A stretch of DNA of 10,302 bases. Origin: Candidatus Poseidoniaceae archaeon. GTDB taxonomy: Archaea; Thermoplasmatota; Poseidoniia; Poseidoniales; Poseidoniaceae. Both the position numbers and the translations under genes were made by a program. Positions within the stretch are counted from its first letter, which is position 1. Each line of letters starts with the position of its first letter. The DNA lies in assembly GCA_022425185.1 (NCBI GenBank), contig JAKMFY010000122.1:1-10302 (forward strand), in the 5' to 3' direction. Shown piece after piece: positions 1 to 6,098 of the stretch. The notes beneath the pieces are model-generated. The model saw only the letters and a list, made by a program, of their open reading frames with translations. It ran no database searches and was not told where the DNA came from.

Positions 1-1067
1 ATTCCTTCTTTGACGCAATTAGCGACGTTAACGAATCCGTTCGAGGAGGCTATGCCTGTGTTGGAATAGTCAATGGTTACGGACTCTTTGCATTCAGAGA
101 CCCACATGGAATCCGCCCCTTGGTTTATGGAAAAAGAGAATATGAAGGTGGGACTGAATGGGTTGTTGCAAGCGAATCTGTTGCGATCACTGCTCTTGGA
201 TTTGAGATTGTTTCCGATGTCAAGCCAGGAGAAGCAATCTTTATTTCTTCATCTGGGCACTTGTTCGTCAAACAGTGTGCAGAACCTCGACCATTCACAC
301 CATGCATTTTTGAGCATGTTTACTTCGCCAGACCGGATTCTACAATTGACGGAATTTCCGTCTATCAAGCCCGATTGAATCAAGGTGAACGTTTAGCTGA
401 AAGACTCCTTGAACAATGGCCTGACCATGACATTGATGCAGTTATCCCAGTACCTGATTCAGGTCGAATCTCAGCCTTGCAAATGGCGAATATACTCGAT
501 GTCCCTTATCGAGAAGGATTCGTTAAGAACCGATATGTGGGTCGTACATTCATCATGCCTGGCCAAGAGATGAGAATGAAATCTGTACGTAGAAAACTCA
601 ACGCAATACCAAGAGAATTTAATGGGAAAAATATACTTCTTGTGGATGATTCAATCGTACGTGGAACAACAAGCGCTCAGATTATTGAAATGGCAAGAGA
701 AGTCGGAGCCGCTAAGGTGTACTTTGCATCCGCAGCACCTCCAGTACGCCATCCAAATGTGTATGGAATAGACATGCCAGCAGTGGATGAATTCATTGCC
801 AATGGCAAGTCTATCGAAGAGATCAATCAGACAATCGGCTCAGATCGTTTATTCTATCAAACACTAGAAGATTTAGTCGAAGTAACCATGCGAAAAGGCG
901 GTGGATTGGATGGATTTGACAGTTCATGTTTCAATGGAGAATACATCACTGGTGATATAGATGCTGATTATCTTGAGAAGTTAAGAGCAGCAAGAAACGA
1001 TGCTTCGAAGACAGAAGAGTCAATGGATGATGAACGAAGTATTGACATGCATAATCATCAGATTTGA
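1..1067 (+). CDS. purF: Amidophosphoribosyltransferase (PurF), 5'-truncated by window edge
   Basis: This enzyme makes 5-phosphoribosylamine from PRPP and glutamine, the first committed step of purine synthesis in the cytoplasm. Only the last 354 codons are here; the reading frame is open from base 3 and the N-terminal nucleophile cysteine lies upstream, about 150 residues missing compared with the roughly 505-residue E. coli enzyme. Seen in the sequence: the end of the Ntn glutaminase domain (RDPHGIRPLV near 87-116), the YFARPDS motif (near 321-341) and the PRPP-binding loop DDSIVRGTTS (645-674). The C-terminal half follows E. coli PurF closely (PNVYGIDMP, a single-cysteine SSCFNG motif, a terminal MHN), and the cysteine that binds the Fe-S cluster in Bacillus-type enzymes is Asn in PNVYGIDMP. 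It is therefore probably the cluster-free type. The next gene starts 45 bases on with its own promoter, so the two need not share a transcript. Confidence 0.96.
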   Translation, partial: SFFDAISDVNESVRGGYACVGIVNGYGLFAFRDPHGIRPLVYGKREYEGGTEWVVASESVAITALGFEIVSDVKPGEAIFISSSGHLFVKQCAEPRPFTPCIFEHVYFARPDSTIDGISVYQARLNQGERLAERLLEQWPDHDIDAVIPVPDSGRISALQMANILDVPYREGFVKNRYVGRTFIMPGQEMRMKSVRRKLNAIPREFNGKNILLVDDSIVRGTTSAQIIEMAREVGAAKVYFASAAPPVRHPNVYGIDMPAVDEFIANGKSIEEINQTIGSDRLFYQTLEDLVEVTMRKGGGLDGFDSSCFNGEYITGDIDADYLEKLRAARNDASKTEESMDDERSIDMHNHQI

Positions 1068-1084
1068 ACAGAAAAAGCATCAGG

Positions 1085-1090
1085 CTATAA
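1085..1090 (+). promoter_or_regulatory. TATA box for the propeller/PKD gene
   Basis: CTATAA lies at -28 to -23 relative to the ATG at 1113. That is the spacing expected for an archaeal TATA box if transcription starts at the start codon (leaderless mRNA). No convincing Shine-Dalgarno sequence precedes the ATG, which fits a leaderless start. Inferred from spacing only. Confidence 0.55.
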
Positions 1091-1112
1091 CCAGCGAGGC
1101 TTTGGTAAGGTC

Positions 1113-2678
1113 ATGGTCCAAACGCTTCCTTCTATCGATTCGATTCATAATGAAGAGAAAGTAAATGCCATCTCAATCAATGCTACTGGGAACAAGGTAC
1201 TGATCGGAGATTGTAAAGGAACAGTTCTACTCTATTCGCTTGACGAAGAGGGGCAGCATCTTGAAAATACAATCAAATTTAGTTCTGCAATAGTCGAAGT
1301 GATTTGGCATAATGCAAAATTCCTTGTCCTCGATGAGGTCGAGGGAGTCCATATGTGCAACCAGGAAGGAGATATTGAATGGGTGTTCAATCTCGAGGCT
1401 GGTGGAGCAAAGGCCCACATTCAACAGCAGATTATTGTTCTCGATGGCATTGGAACACTGCGATATCTTACATTTGATGGGAAAGAACACCCAACAAAAT
1501 ATCAACAAATCGTATCATTTGAACCTCTTCAAAATGGGTTTTTGTTGCTAACTGAACAAAGCGAAGTTAAGAAGATAAATACGTCATTTGAAGAGATATT
1601 CTCTCGTGAACAACGAGGTGATATTGGAGAAGATATTGTGCATTATGGTGAGGGGCTCAACTCAACTTGGTTTGTAGCAAGAGAAGGACATGCATTAGTC
1701 CCTGGTGATGAAGAAGCTCTTGAGATTGAATTCTTTGCTGGGGCTGATCTTGTTTCTAGAACAGAAATTAAAGGCCGTGTTCGAGCGTTTTCTTCGAGAA
1801 ATGAAATTCAATATCTTGGATTAGATAACGGAACGATTGTTCACGTTTCGGATGTTTACGAATTAAGTGTAATACATCAATTTCCCTACGCAATACGCTG
1901 CCTTGAATTAACTGAAAAGCACCTACTTGTCGGTACTTGGTTCAATATATACGGCATTGATTTGATTTCAAATGAAATCGACTGGACAATCGAACACAAG
2001 GGGTTAGTTGAAGAAATTATTACCGACAAAGGTCAAAATAAAATGCTCTTTTTTGGTGAAGATCAAAACGATTGGACAGAAGCAGAACCAGTCGGTATCT
2101 GTAGGGTACATCAAGAACCTGTTGAAGTGGATGATTCGTTTCTGCAAGGCTGGTTTGAGAAGGAAGTCGTTTTTGCTGAAACCAATCCAGAAGTTGTCTA
2201 TAGAAACGTAGATGACTTTGAATCTCTTTTGTCAGAGGGTGAGAGAGAGATGCTTACAGATTCTGATCGAATTGAAGAATTTGCATTTGATGCACTATCG
2301 GATGCACTGAATGAAATTAGTCAGTCAATAGAAGACATAGATGAAGAAGAAGGAGAGGATCTATTGAGTATGCTTCATGAATCTAGTGAAGTGTTCATTC
2401 CGCCATCAGCTCATGCTGGTGATGATCAAACATATGTCCTTGATATGGGAGAAACATCACTCATATTGACTCTTGATGCTTCGAATACGAATGATCCTCA
2501 AAACAACATTGTCCGTTGGTCTTGGCTTGATTCAACTGGAAAAGAAGTTGCTACTTCTGCAAAAGTGAAGGTAAAACTTCCAATTGGTACACATCAATTT
2601 GAATTGCGAGTTGAAGCATCAGATGGTGTGCTAACAACGGATTACGTTCAAATCACAATACTATCCTCAGACTCATGA
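1113..2678 (+). CDS. Cytoplasmic beta-propeller protein with acidic linker and C-terminal PKD-like domain
   Basis: Function unknown. Residues 1 to about 350 consist of repeated short beta-strand units of WD40/PQQ-like character (for example INATGNKVLIGDCKGTVLLY near residue 24, then YLGLDNGTIVHV and LLVGTWFNIYGIDL), as in a scaffold-type beta-propeller. Residues about 355-428 are a strongly acidic, probably helical linker with clusters such as DIDEEEGEDLL. Residues about 429-521 resemble a PKD/immunoglobulin-like domain: it opens PPSAHAGDDQTYVLD, has a WSW core strand, and ends in an LRVEASDGVLTTD-type strand. No signal peptide or membrane segment is visible, so the protein should stay in the cytoplasm, which is odd for a PKD-type domain. 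The ATG at 1113 is supported by a TATA-like box 23-28 bases upstream. The hydrolase gene follows after 22 bases, so the two are probably cotranscribed. Domain types are family-level recognition; binding partners cannot be told. Confidence 0.8.
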   Translation: MVQTLPSIDSIHNEEKVNAISINATGNKVLIGDCKGTVLLYSLDEEGQHLENTIKFSSAIVEVIWHNAKFLVLDEVEGVHMCNQEGDIEWVFNLEAGGAKAHIQQQIIVLDGIGTLRYLTFDGKEHPTKYQQIVSFEPLQNGFLLLTEQSEVKKINTSFEEIFSREQRGDIGEDIVHYGEGLNSTWFVAREGHALVPGDEEALEIEFFAGADLVSRTEIKGRVRAFSSRNEIQYLGLDNGTIVHVSDVYELSVIHQFPYAIRCLELTEKHLLVGTWFNIYGIDLISNEIDWTIEHKGLVEEIITDKGQNKMLFFGEDQNDWTEAEPVGICRVHQEPVEVDDSFLQGWFEKEVVFAETNPEVVYRNVDDFESLLSEGEREMLTDSDRIEEFAFDALSDALNEISQSIEDIDEEEGEDLLSMLHESSEVFIPPSAHAGDDQTYVLDMGETSLILTLDASNTNDPQNNIVRWSWLDSTGKEVATSAKVKVKLPIGTHQFELRVEASDGVLTTDYVQITILSSDS

Positions 2679-2686
2679 AGGTGGAG
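2678..2686 (+). promoter_or_regulatory. Shine-Dalgarno-like sequence fused to preceding stop
   Basis: AAGGTGGAG begins on the last base of the TGA stop of the propeller gene and lies 14 bases before the ATG of the hydrolase. The spacing is longer than usual, but there is no other ATG, GTG or TTG in frame between the stop and 2701, so the start is fixed. It suggests cotranscription and translational coupling. Confidence 0.45.
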
Positions 2687-2700
2687 TTACTCGCCTAGAC

Positions 2701-3456
2701 ATGGGCGTCCAATCTCCACTGATTGAGAACTTTCTAGTTGGTCCACTTCAGATGAGATGCTCTGTTGTAACTGATGTACAAACAGGTGACACTGTTATCA
2801 TCGATGGTGGCGATGAACCTCAGCGTTTGATCAGTTGGATAGAAAATTGTGAAGGTAGCGGTCCTAATTGGTCAAACTACTCCAAAGCGGATACCCAATC
2901 GATTCAACGAAATGTCGTTGCTCTCTTGAATACGCATGCCCATTTCGATCACAGTGGGCACATCCCTACACTTAAGCAACATTACGATGTAGAATGGTAT
3001 CTTCATCCTGATGATACTTTCCTTCAAACACTAGCAAAAACAGCAGCGGTTCGATATGGAATTCATCTTCCTGAACCCGCCCTTGCTGATGTTGAGATTA
3101 GTGATGATGAGATGTTGAAACTCGGTTCAATTGAATTTGAGATCCTCCACACCCCTGGACACACACTCGGAGGGTGTTGTCTCCGACTGATAATCGATGA
3201 TGAAGCCGATCATTTGTTTGTTGGAGATACGTTATTCGCCGGTTCGGTTGGTAGAACTGATTTAGAAAATACAGGAGGCGATTTCAATGTCCTTTCAAAC
3301 AGTATTCGAACAAAATTATGGCCCTTAAATCCAGAAACGATTGTTCATCCTGGCCACGGTCCTCTAACCACAATTGGTCATGAGAAAACAACAAATCCTT
3401 TCGTTGGCGATTCAGCAGGTGAAGGTGGAACCTTCACGTTTGGAAAGTATGCTTAA
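2701..3456 (+). CDS. Metallo-beta-lactamase-fold hydrolase (glyoxalase II-like)
   Basis: A 251-residue soluble hydrolase of the metallo-beta-lactamase superfamily. The metal-binding residues are all present: THAHFDH gives His79, His81, Asp83 and His84; His154 is in HTPGHT; Asp176 is in VGDTLF; His219 is in HPGHG. The order and the GSVGRTDL segment after Asp176 match the hydroxyacylglutathione hydrolase (glyoxalase II)-like branch, which typically hydrolyses thioesters with a dinuclear metal centre. The substrate cannot be assigned: the branch also holds persulfide dioxygenases and many uncharacterised enzymes, and archaea generally lack glutathione. Compared with classical glyoxalase II (about 255 residues) it is full length. 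It sits 22 bases behind the propeller gene, probably in one operon, and overlaps the end of etfA on the other strand by 4 bases. Confidence 0.9.
   Translation: MGVQSPLIENFLVGPLQMRCSVVTDVQTGDTVIIDGGDEPQRLISWIENCEGSGPNWSNYSKADTQSIQRNVVALLNTHAHFDHSGHIPTLKQHYDVEWYLHPDDTFLQTLAKTAAVRYGIHLPEPALADVEISDDEMLKLGSIEFEILHTPGHTLGGCCLRLIIDDEADHLFVGDTLFAGSVGRTDLENTGGDFNVLSNSIRTKLWPLNPETIVHPGHGPLTTIGHEKTTNPFVGDSAGEGGTFTFGKYA
3419..3437. repeat. Perfect 8-bp inverted repeat near the convergent gene ends
   Basis: GTGAAGGT-GGA-ACCTTCAC is a perfect 8-base stem with a 3-base loop. It lies inside the last codons of the hydrolase gene, 17 bases before its stop and just past the end of etfA on the opposite strand. 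No T-run follows on either strand, so it is not a classical intrinsic terminator. It could slow transcription from both sides or protect mRNA 3' ends; it could also be a chance product of Gly/Thr codons. Confidence 0.4.
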
Positions 3457-4385
3457 CCCAGCATTGCTGAAAGTGCTTCTTGGAATACAGGCAGTGCCTC
3501 TTCCCAAGTTGCTACAATTCCATAATCTGCATGTTGGAAAATTGCAGCATCAGCATCTTTGTTGATTGCTACGATGTACTTTGATGACCGCATTCCTGCG
3601 AGGTGTTGAATTGCACCTGAAATTCCGACTGCAATGTAGAGATTTGGATTAACTGTTTTACCTGTTTGACCAACTTGCATTGAATGAGGAATCTCAGCCC
3701 ATGTGTCAACAGCGGCTCTTGAGGCTCCAACTGCCGCACCAATTGTATCTGCAACTGCTTCTAAATGAACGAAATTTGCAGGTGATCCCATGCCTCTTCC
3801 TCCAGATATGACGATGTTCGCTTCAGATACATCGAGGCGAGTACTTGCTCGTTGCATAATTTCTTGCACTGCAGTTTTGACATCCCCTGATGCATCAACG
3901 ACGGATACATCACAATTCCCACCATTTCCTGCAGAATCGAAAACGTTTGCTCGAACAGTAACGACTGCCTCTCCAGAAACGGAAACCGTTTGATTTGCCT
4001 TTCCAGAGTAGATTGGAGAAGTTAAGTTTGTACCATCAATTCGAATGACATCTTGAACGACTGAAATATTTCGTCGTGCCGCAAGACGTGCTGCCACGTC
4101 TTTGCTTCGCGTGGTCGCCAGACAAAGGATAGTACCGGAAGGAAGTGCGCTGTCGAGAGCACTCGCCCATCCACTGCTGTCGTTTCCATCAAAAACATCG
4201 GACTTAACTGCGATGATCTTCGAAATTCCAGAAAGGGATTTTACAGAGTCGGCAATCGATGCGTCTGTACATGGAACAACAAGTGTTGGCTCTCCACCAA
4301 AAGCATGTGCTGCTGTTACGAGTTCTGCGGTTGACGCATGGATGCTTCCCTTTGATAATTCTGCTATTACAATCATATTTGTCAT
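3453..4385 (-). CDS. etfA: Electron transfer flavoprotein alpha subunit
   Basis: EtfA carries the FAD of the ETF heterodimer, which accepts electrons from acyl-CoA dehydrogenases and passes them to ETF:quinone oxidoreductase. The product has 310 residues, normal for the family. The N-terminal domain opens with MIVIAEL. The FAD-binding C-terminal domain shows SGGRGMG (194-200), GASRAAVD (220-227), QVGQTGK (237-243), GISGAIQHLAGM (254-265) and AINKDADAAIF (273-283), all hallmarks of the canonical ETF alpha FAD site. The start at 4385 is chosen because a GAGGTGA ribosome site lies 5 bases upstream; an open frame back to 4445 would overlap etfB by 50 bases and lacks similarity to EtfA. The stop of etfB is 10 bases upstream, so the two form an operon. 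The stop codon overlaps that of the facing hydrolase gene. Confidence 0.96.
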   Translation of the reverse strand: MTNMIVIAELSKGSIHASTAELVTAAHAFGGEPTLVVPCTDASIADSVKSLSGISKIIAVKSDVFDGNDSSGWASALDSALPSGTILCLATTRSKDVAARLAARRNISVVQDVIRIDGTNLTSPIYSGKANQTVSVSGEAVVTVRANVFDSAGNGGNCDVSVVDASGDVKTAVQEIMQRASTRLDVSEANIVISGGRGMGSPANFVHLEAVADTIGAAVGASRAAVDTWAEIPHSMQVGQTGKTVNPNLYIAVGISGAIQHLAGMRSSKYIVAINKDADAAIFQHADYGIVATWEEALPVFQEALSAMLG

Positions 4386-4390
4386 ATTAT

Positions 4391-4397
4391 TCACCTC
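4391..4397 (-). promoter_or_regulatory. Ribosome binding site of etfA overlapping the etfB stop
   Basis: Read on the minus strand, GAGGTGA sits 5 bases before the ATG at 4385, and the TGA stop of etfB (4398-4396) runs into its first bases. This decides the etfA start and suggests that ribosomes finishing EtfB re-initiate on EtfA. Confidence 0.75.
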
Positions 4398-5139
4398 ATA
4401 GTACATTTGCTTCATCACGAAGTAGTTGAGCCACTTGCGAAGCACTGGCTCCGCCTTCGAATGTTTTTCCTGCGGGCTTTGCAGGAGGCATTGAATGAGA
4501 AGAGATATTGATTGAAGACGATGGAGCTGTAGCGCTCATGAGTTCCACTTTGGCTTTCTTAGCCATCATGATTCCCTTGACGTTTGGCTTGCGGACTTTG
4601 AAATCCCCCTTGTCGCAAGAAATGACTGCTGGCAAAGCGACATTAATTTTTGCGACACCTGATTCAACAGGCATTGATACAGTAACAGAATCTGTGAATT
4701 CTGCTCCGATAACGTTGGAGGCATTTCCCCAGCCAAGTCTTTCAGCAAGCCCAGGCCCTGTAGAACCCGCACCGGTATCAGCAGCGGATTTTCCGCAATA
4801 TACGACCGTAGCACCCAATCCTTGGATTGTTTCAGATAGAATACTTTGCAGCGCATTGGAATCCAGATCAGACCATGAATCGTCCCAAACCCGTACGATG
4901 TTGTCCACGCCGATTGCTTTTGCATCTTTGAGAATCTTCTCTGAGCCAGGTCCACCGATGGTCAATGCTGTTACTGTGCCATCTGTAGCTTCCTTGTGGC
5001 GGATTGCGGTTTCGATTGCAAACTCGTCATATGGGCTCATAACCATCTTGACTGATGAAAGATCAACCCGGTCACCTTGGACCATAATTTTTGCATTCGT
5101 ATCGGGAACTTGCTTGACGAGAACGACGATTGTAGGCAT
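4396..5139 (-). CDS. etfB: Electron transfer flavoprotein beta subunit
   Basis: EtfB is the partner of EtfA, carries AMP and holds the loop that docks onto acyl-CoA dehydrogenases. The 247-residue product opens with IVVLVKQVPDTNAK, the family's classic N-terminus, followed by MSPYDEFAIETAIR (34-47), a nucleotide-binding region with CGKSAADTGAGSTGPGLAE (115-133), and the docking loop RKPNVKGIMMAKKAK (183-197). In human ETF the residue aligned with Val187 is the anchoring leucine, so the docking contact may be slightly altered. The start at 5139 matches the family N-terminus, but it has no ribosome site. A second ATG at 5172, giving an 11-residue extension, has a TATA-like box at the leaderless distance and may be the true start. 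etfA follows 10 bases after the stop. It is transcribed divergently from the MCM-like gene. Confidence 0.95.
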   Translation of the reverse strand: MPTIVVLVKQVPDTNAKIMVQGDRVDLSSVKMVMSPYDEFAIETAIRHKEATDGTVTALTIGGPGSEKILKDAKAIGVDNIVRVWDDSWSDLDSNALQSILSETIQGLGATVVYCGKSAADTGAGSTGPGLAERLGWGNASNVIGAEFTDSVTVSMPVESGVAKINVALPAVISCDKGDFKVRKPNVKGIMMAKKAKVELMSATAPSSSINISSHSMPPAKPAGKTFEGGASASQVAQLLRDEANVL

Positions 5140-5195
5140 CTGTATCGTTCTACGGAATGTGGCTCGATTCATGAAGATTGGCTTTTAGGCGTTTG

Positions 5196-5202
5196 TAATT
5201 TA
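5196..5202 (-). promoter_or_regulatory. TATA-like box of the etfBA operon
   Basis: On the minus strand TAAATTA is centred 27 bases upstream of the ATG at 5172, the distance expected for a leaderless archaeal transcript. A second A/T-rich box, CTAAAAG (5188-5182), is about 26 bases from a possible start near 5160 and would leave a 20-base leader before the ATG at 5139. Which is used cannot be told from sequence. Confidence 0.4.
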
Positions 5203-5229
5203 CGAGCAGAAATCAAAACAACGGAAATG

Positions 5230-5237
5230 TTTAGAAA
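5230..5237 (+). promoter_or_regulatory. TATA-like box of the MCM-like gene
   Basis: TTTAGAAA covers -32 to -25 relative to the ATG at 5262, close to the archaeal TATA consensus. A weak ribosome-site-like GAAGGA (5248-5253) lies 8 bases before the ATG. With the etfB promoter on the other strand it makes the 89-base region between the two genes a divergent promoter region; nothing else was seen there. Confidence 0.4.
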
Positions 5238-5261
5238 CCGTCTGTTTGAAGGACGAATTCC

Positions 5262-6092
5262 ATGTCAGATGAACGATTATTTCCAGGACCTTCTCCCGCC
5301 CAAGCAGACACACTCAACGCTTGGAGAGAGTTGTTTGAATCCAAACACAGCGAGGATTTTACATCCCTAAAAGGAACCGATTGTCTTGAGCAACCCATCT
5401 TTGCCTTCGAAGTTGATTACAGAGATATTGATCGAGATGATGTCCTAAGCCTGTACTTCAATGAAGCACCAGAAGAAACGATTGAACTCGCTAATGAAGT
5501 TCTTCGCACAATGGTCGCTGAGTACGAAGTAAGCGACATTCGATGTATCCTCCGACCCCTTTCCCTCCCACCTGAGCGGACGAAGAGTGTCTCATCGTTA
5601 CGTATGAGAAATAGAGGGAAAATTGTTAGTTGTGTCGTGCGAATTAAGGATGTAGGGCCCCGTTTGGGCTATCTACAGGAAGCGCTCTATGTGTGCGCAC
5701 GCTGTGAGTCAAGGGATATTGTCAAACAGAAAATAGCTCGTGAGAGAAAGCGTCCTGAAGGACCTTGTAAGGTATGTTTTGACAAGGCAATGGAAACATA
5801 CGAAGGTAAAATTCCTTATGGAGTCTATGAACGCCTAAAGTCATCGATGAAACTTACAGCAGAGGGATCATTTTACAAGGATATTCAATACTTATCTGTT
5901 TCAGATATCGACGACTCATCTGGTCAACCAATATGGGTCGTGATTGATGACGAGTATGTAGATACTTGCAAAATAGGGGACACAGTAAGAATTAACGGTG
6001 TTGTACAAATAGACCCCGTACCGGATAGAAACTTCATGAAGGATACACGACGTATTCTTCAGATTCATGCTTTCAGTATCGAAAGCTTGTGA
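5262..6092 (+). CDS. Stand-alone MCM N-terminal-domain-like protein (OB fold with zinc finger)
   Basis: The 276 residues follow the N-terminal DNA-binding and hexamer-forming part of the archaeal/eukaryotic MCM replicative helicase, but no AAA+ motor follows. Seen in order: a helical segment with the MCM-like FEVDYRDIDRDDVLSLYF (49-66); an SLRMRNRGKIVSCVVRIKDVGP segment (112-133), matching the start of the MCM OB fold; a zinc site formed by Cys145, Cys148, Cys169 and Cys172 (CARC and CKVC); and an OB-fold end reading VVIDDEYVDTCKIGDTVRIN, matching the MCM pattern of a 'dLVD..kpGD.V.v.G' strand. The MCM signature ending IQE is replaced by LSVSD. The ORF stops 6 bases before tyrS on the other strand, and no Walker A or B sequence is present in any frame nearby, so it is not an interrupted MCM. 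It may bind ssDNA or modulate the true MCM; the role is inference. Confidence 0.75.
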   Translation: MSDERLFPGPSPAQADTLNAWRELFESKHSEDFTSLKGTDCLEQPIFAFEVDYRDIDRDDVLSLYFNEAPEETIELANEVLRTMVAEYEVSDIRCILRPLSLPPERTKSVSSLRMRNRGKIVSCVVRIKDVGPRLGYLQEALYVCARCESRDIVKQKIARERKRPEGPCKVCFDKAMETYEGKIPYGVYERLKSSMKLTAEGSFYKDIQYLSVSDIDDSSGQPIWVVIDDEYVDTCKIGDTVRINGVVQIDPVPDRNFMKDTRRILQIHAFSIESL

Positions 6093-6098
6093 ACTTAC

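Noticed and set aside
1227..1508. Minus-strand open frames inside the propeller/PKD gene
   Set aside because: They are short, have no signals of their own, and are explained by the opposite coding frame.
4102..4401. A 99-codon open frame on the + strand, antisense to etfA
   Set aside because: It is a mirror of the etfA coding frame, with no promoter, ribosome site or recognisable motif.
4386..4445. An upstream ATG for etfA at 4445
   Set aside because: It would overlap etfB by 50 bases and add 20 residues unlike any EtfA, whereas the ATG at 4385 has a strong GAGGTGA site 5 bases away.
4508..5188. A 226-codon open frame on the + strand, antisense to etfB
   Set aside because: It lies opposite a clearly recognised EtfB, shows no domain of its own, and its Ser/Thr/Pro-rich composition is what the reverse complement of EtfB codons gives.
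5262..6092. A broken mcm gene
   Set aside because: The frame is intact with its own start signals, and no Walker A, Walker B or arginine-finger sequence is found downstream in any frame before the opposing tyrS end.
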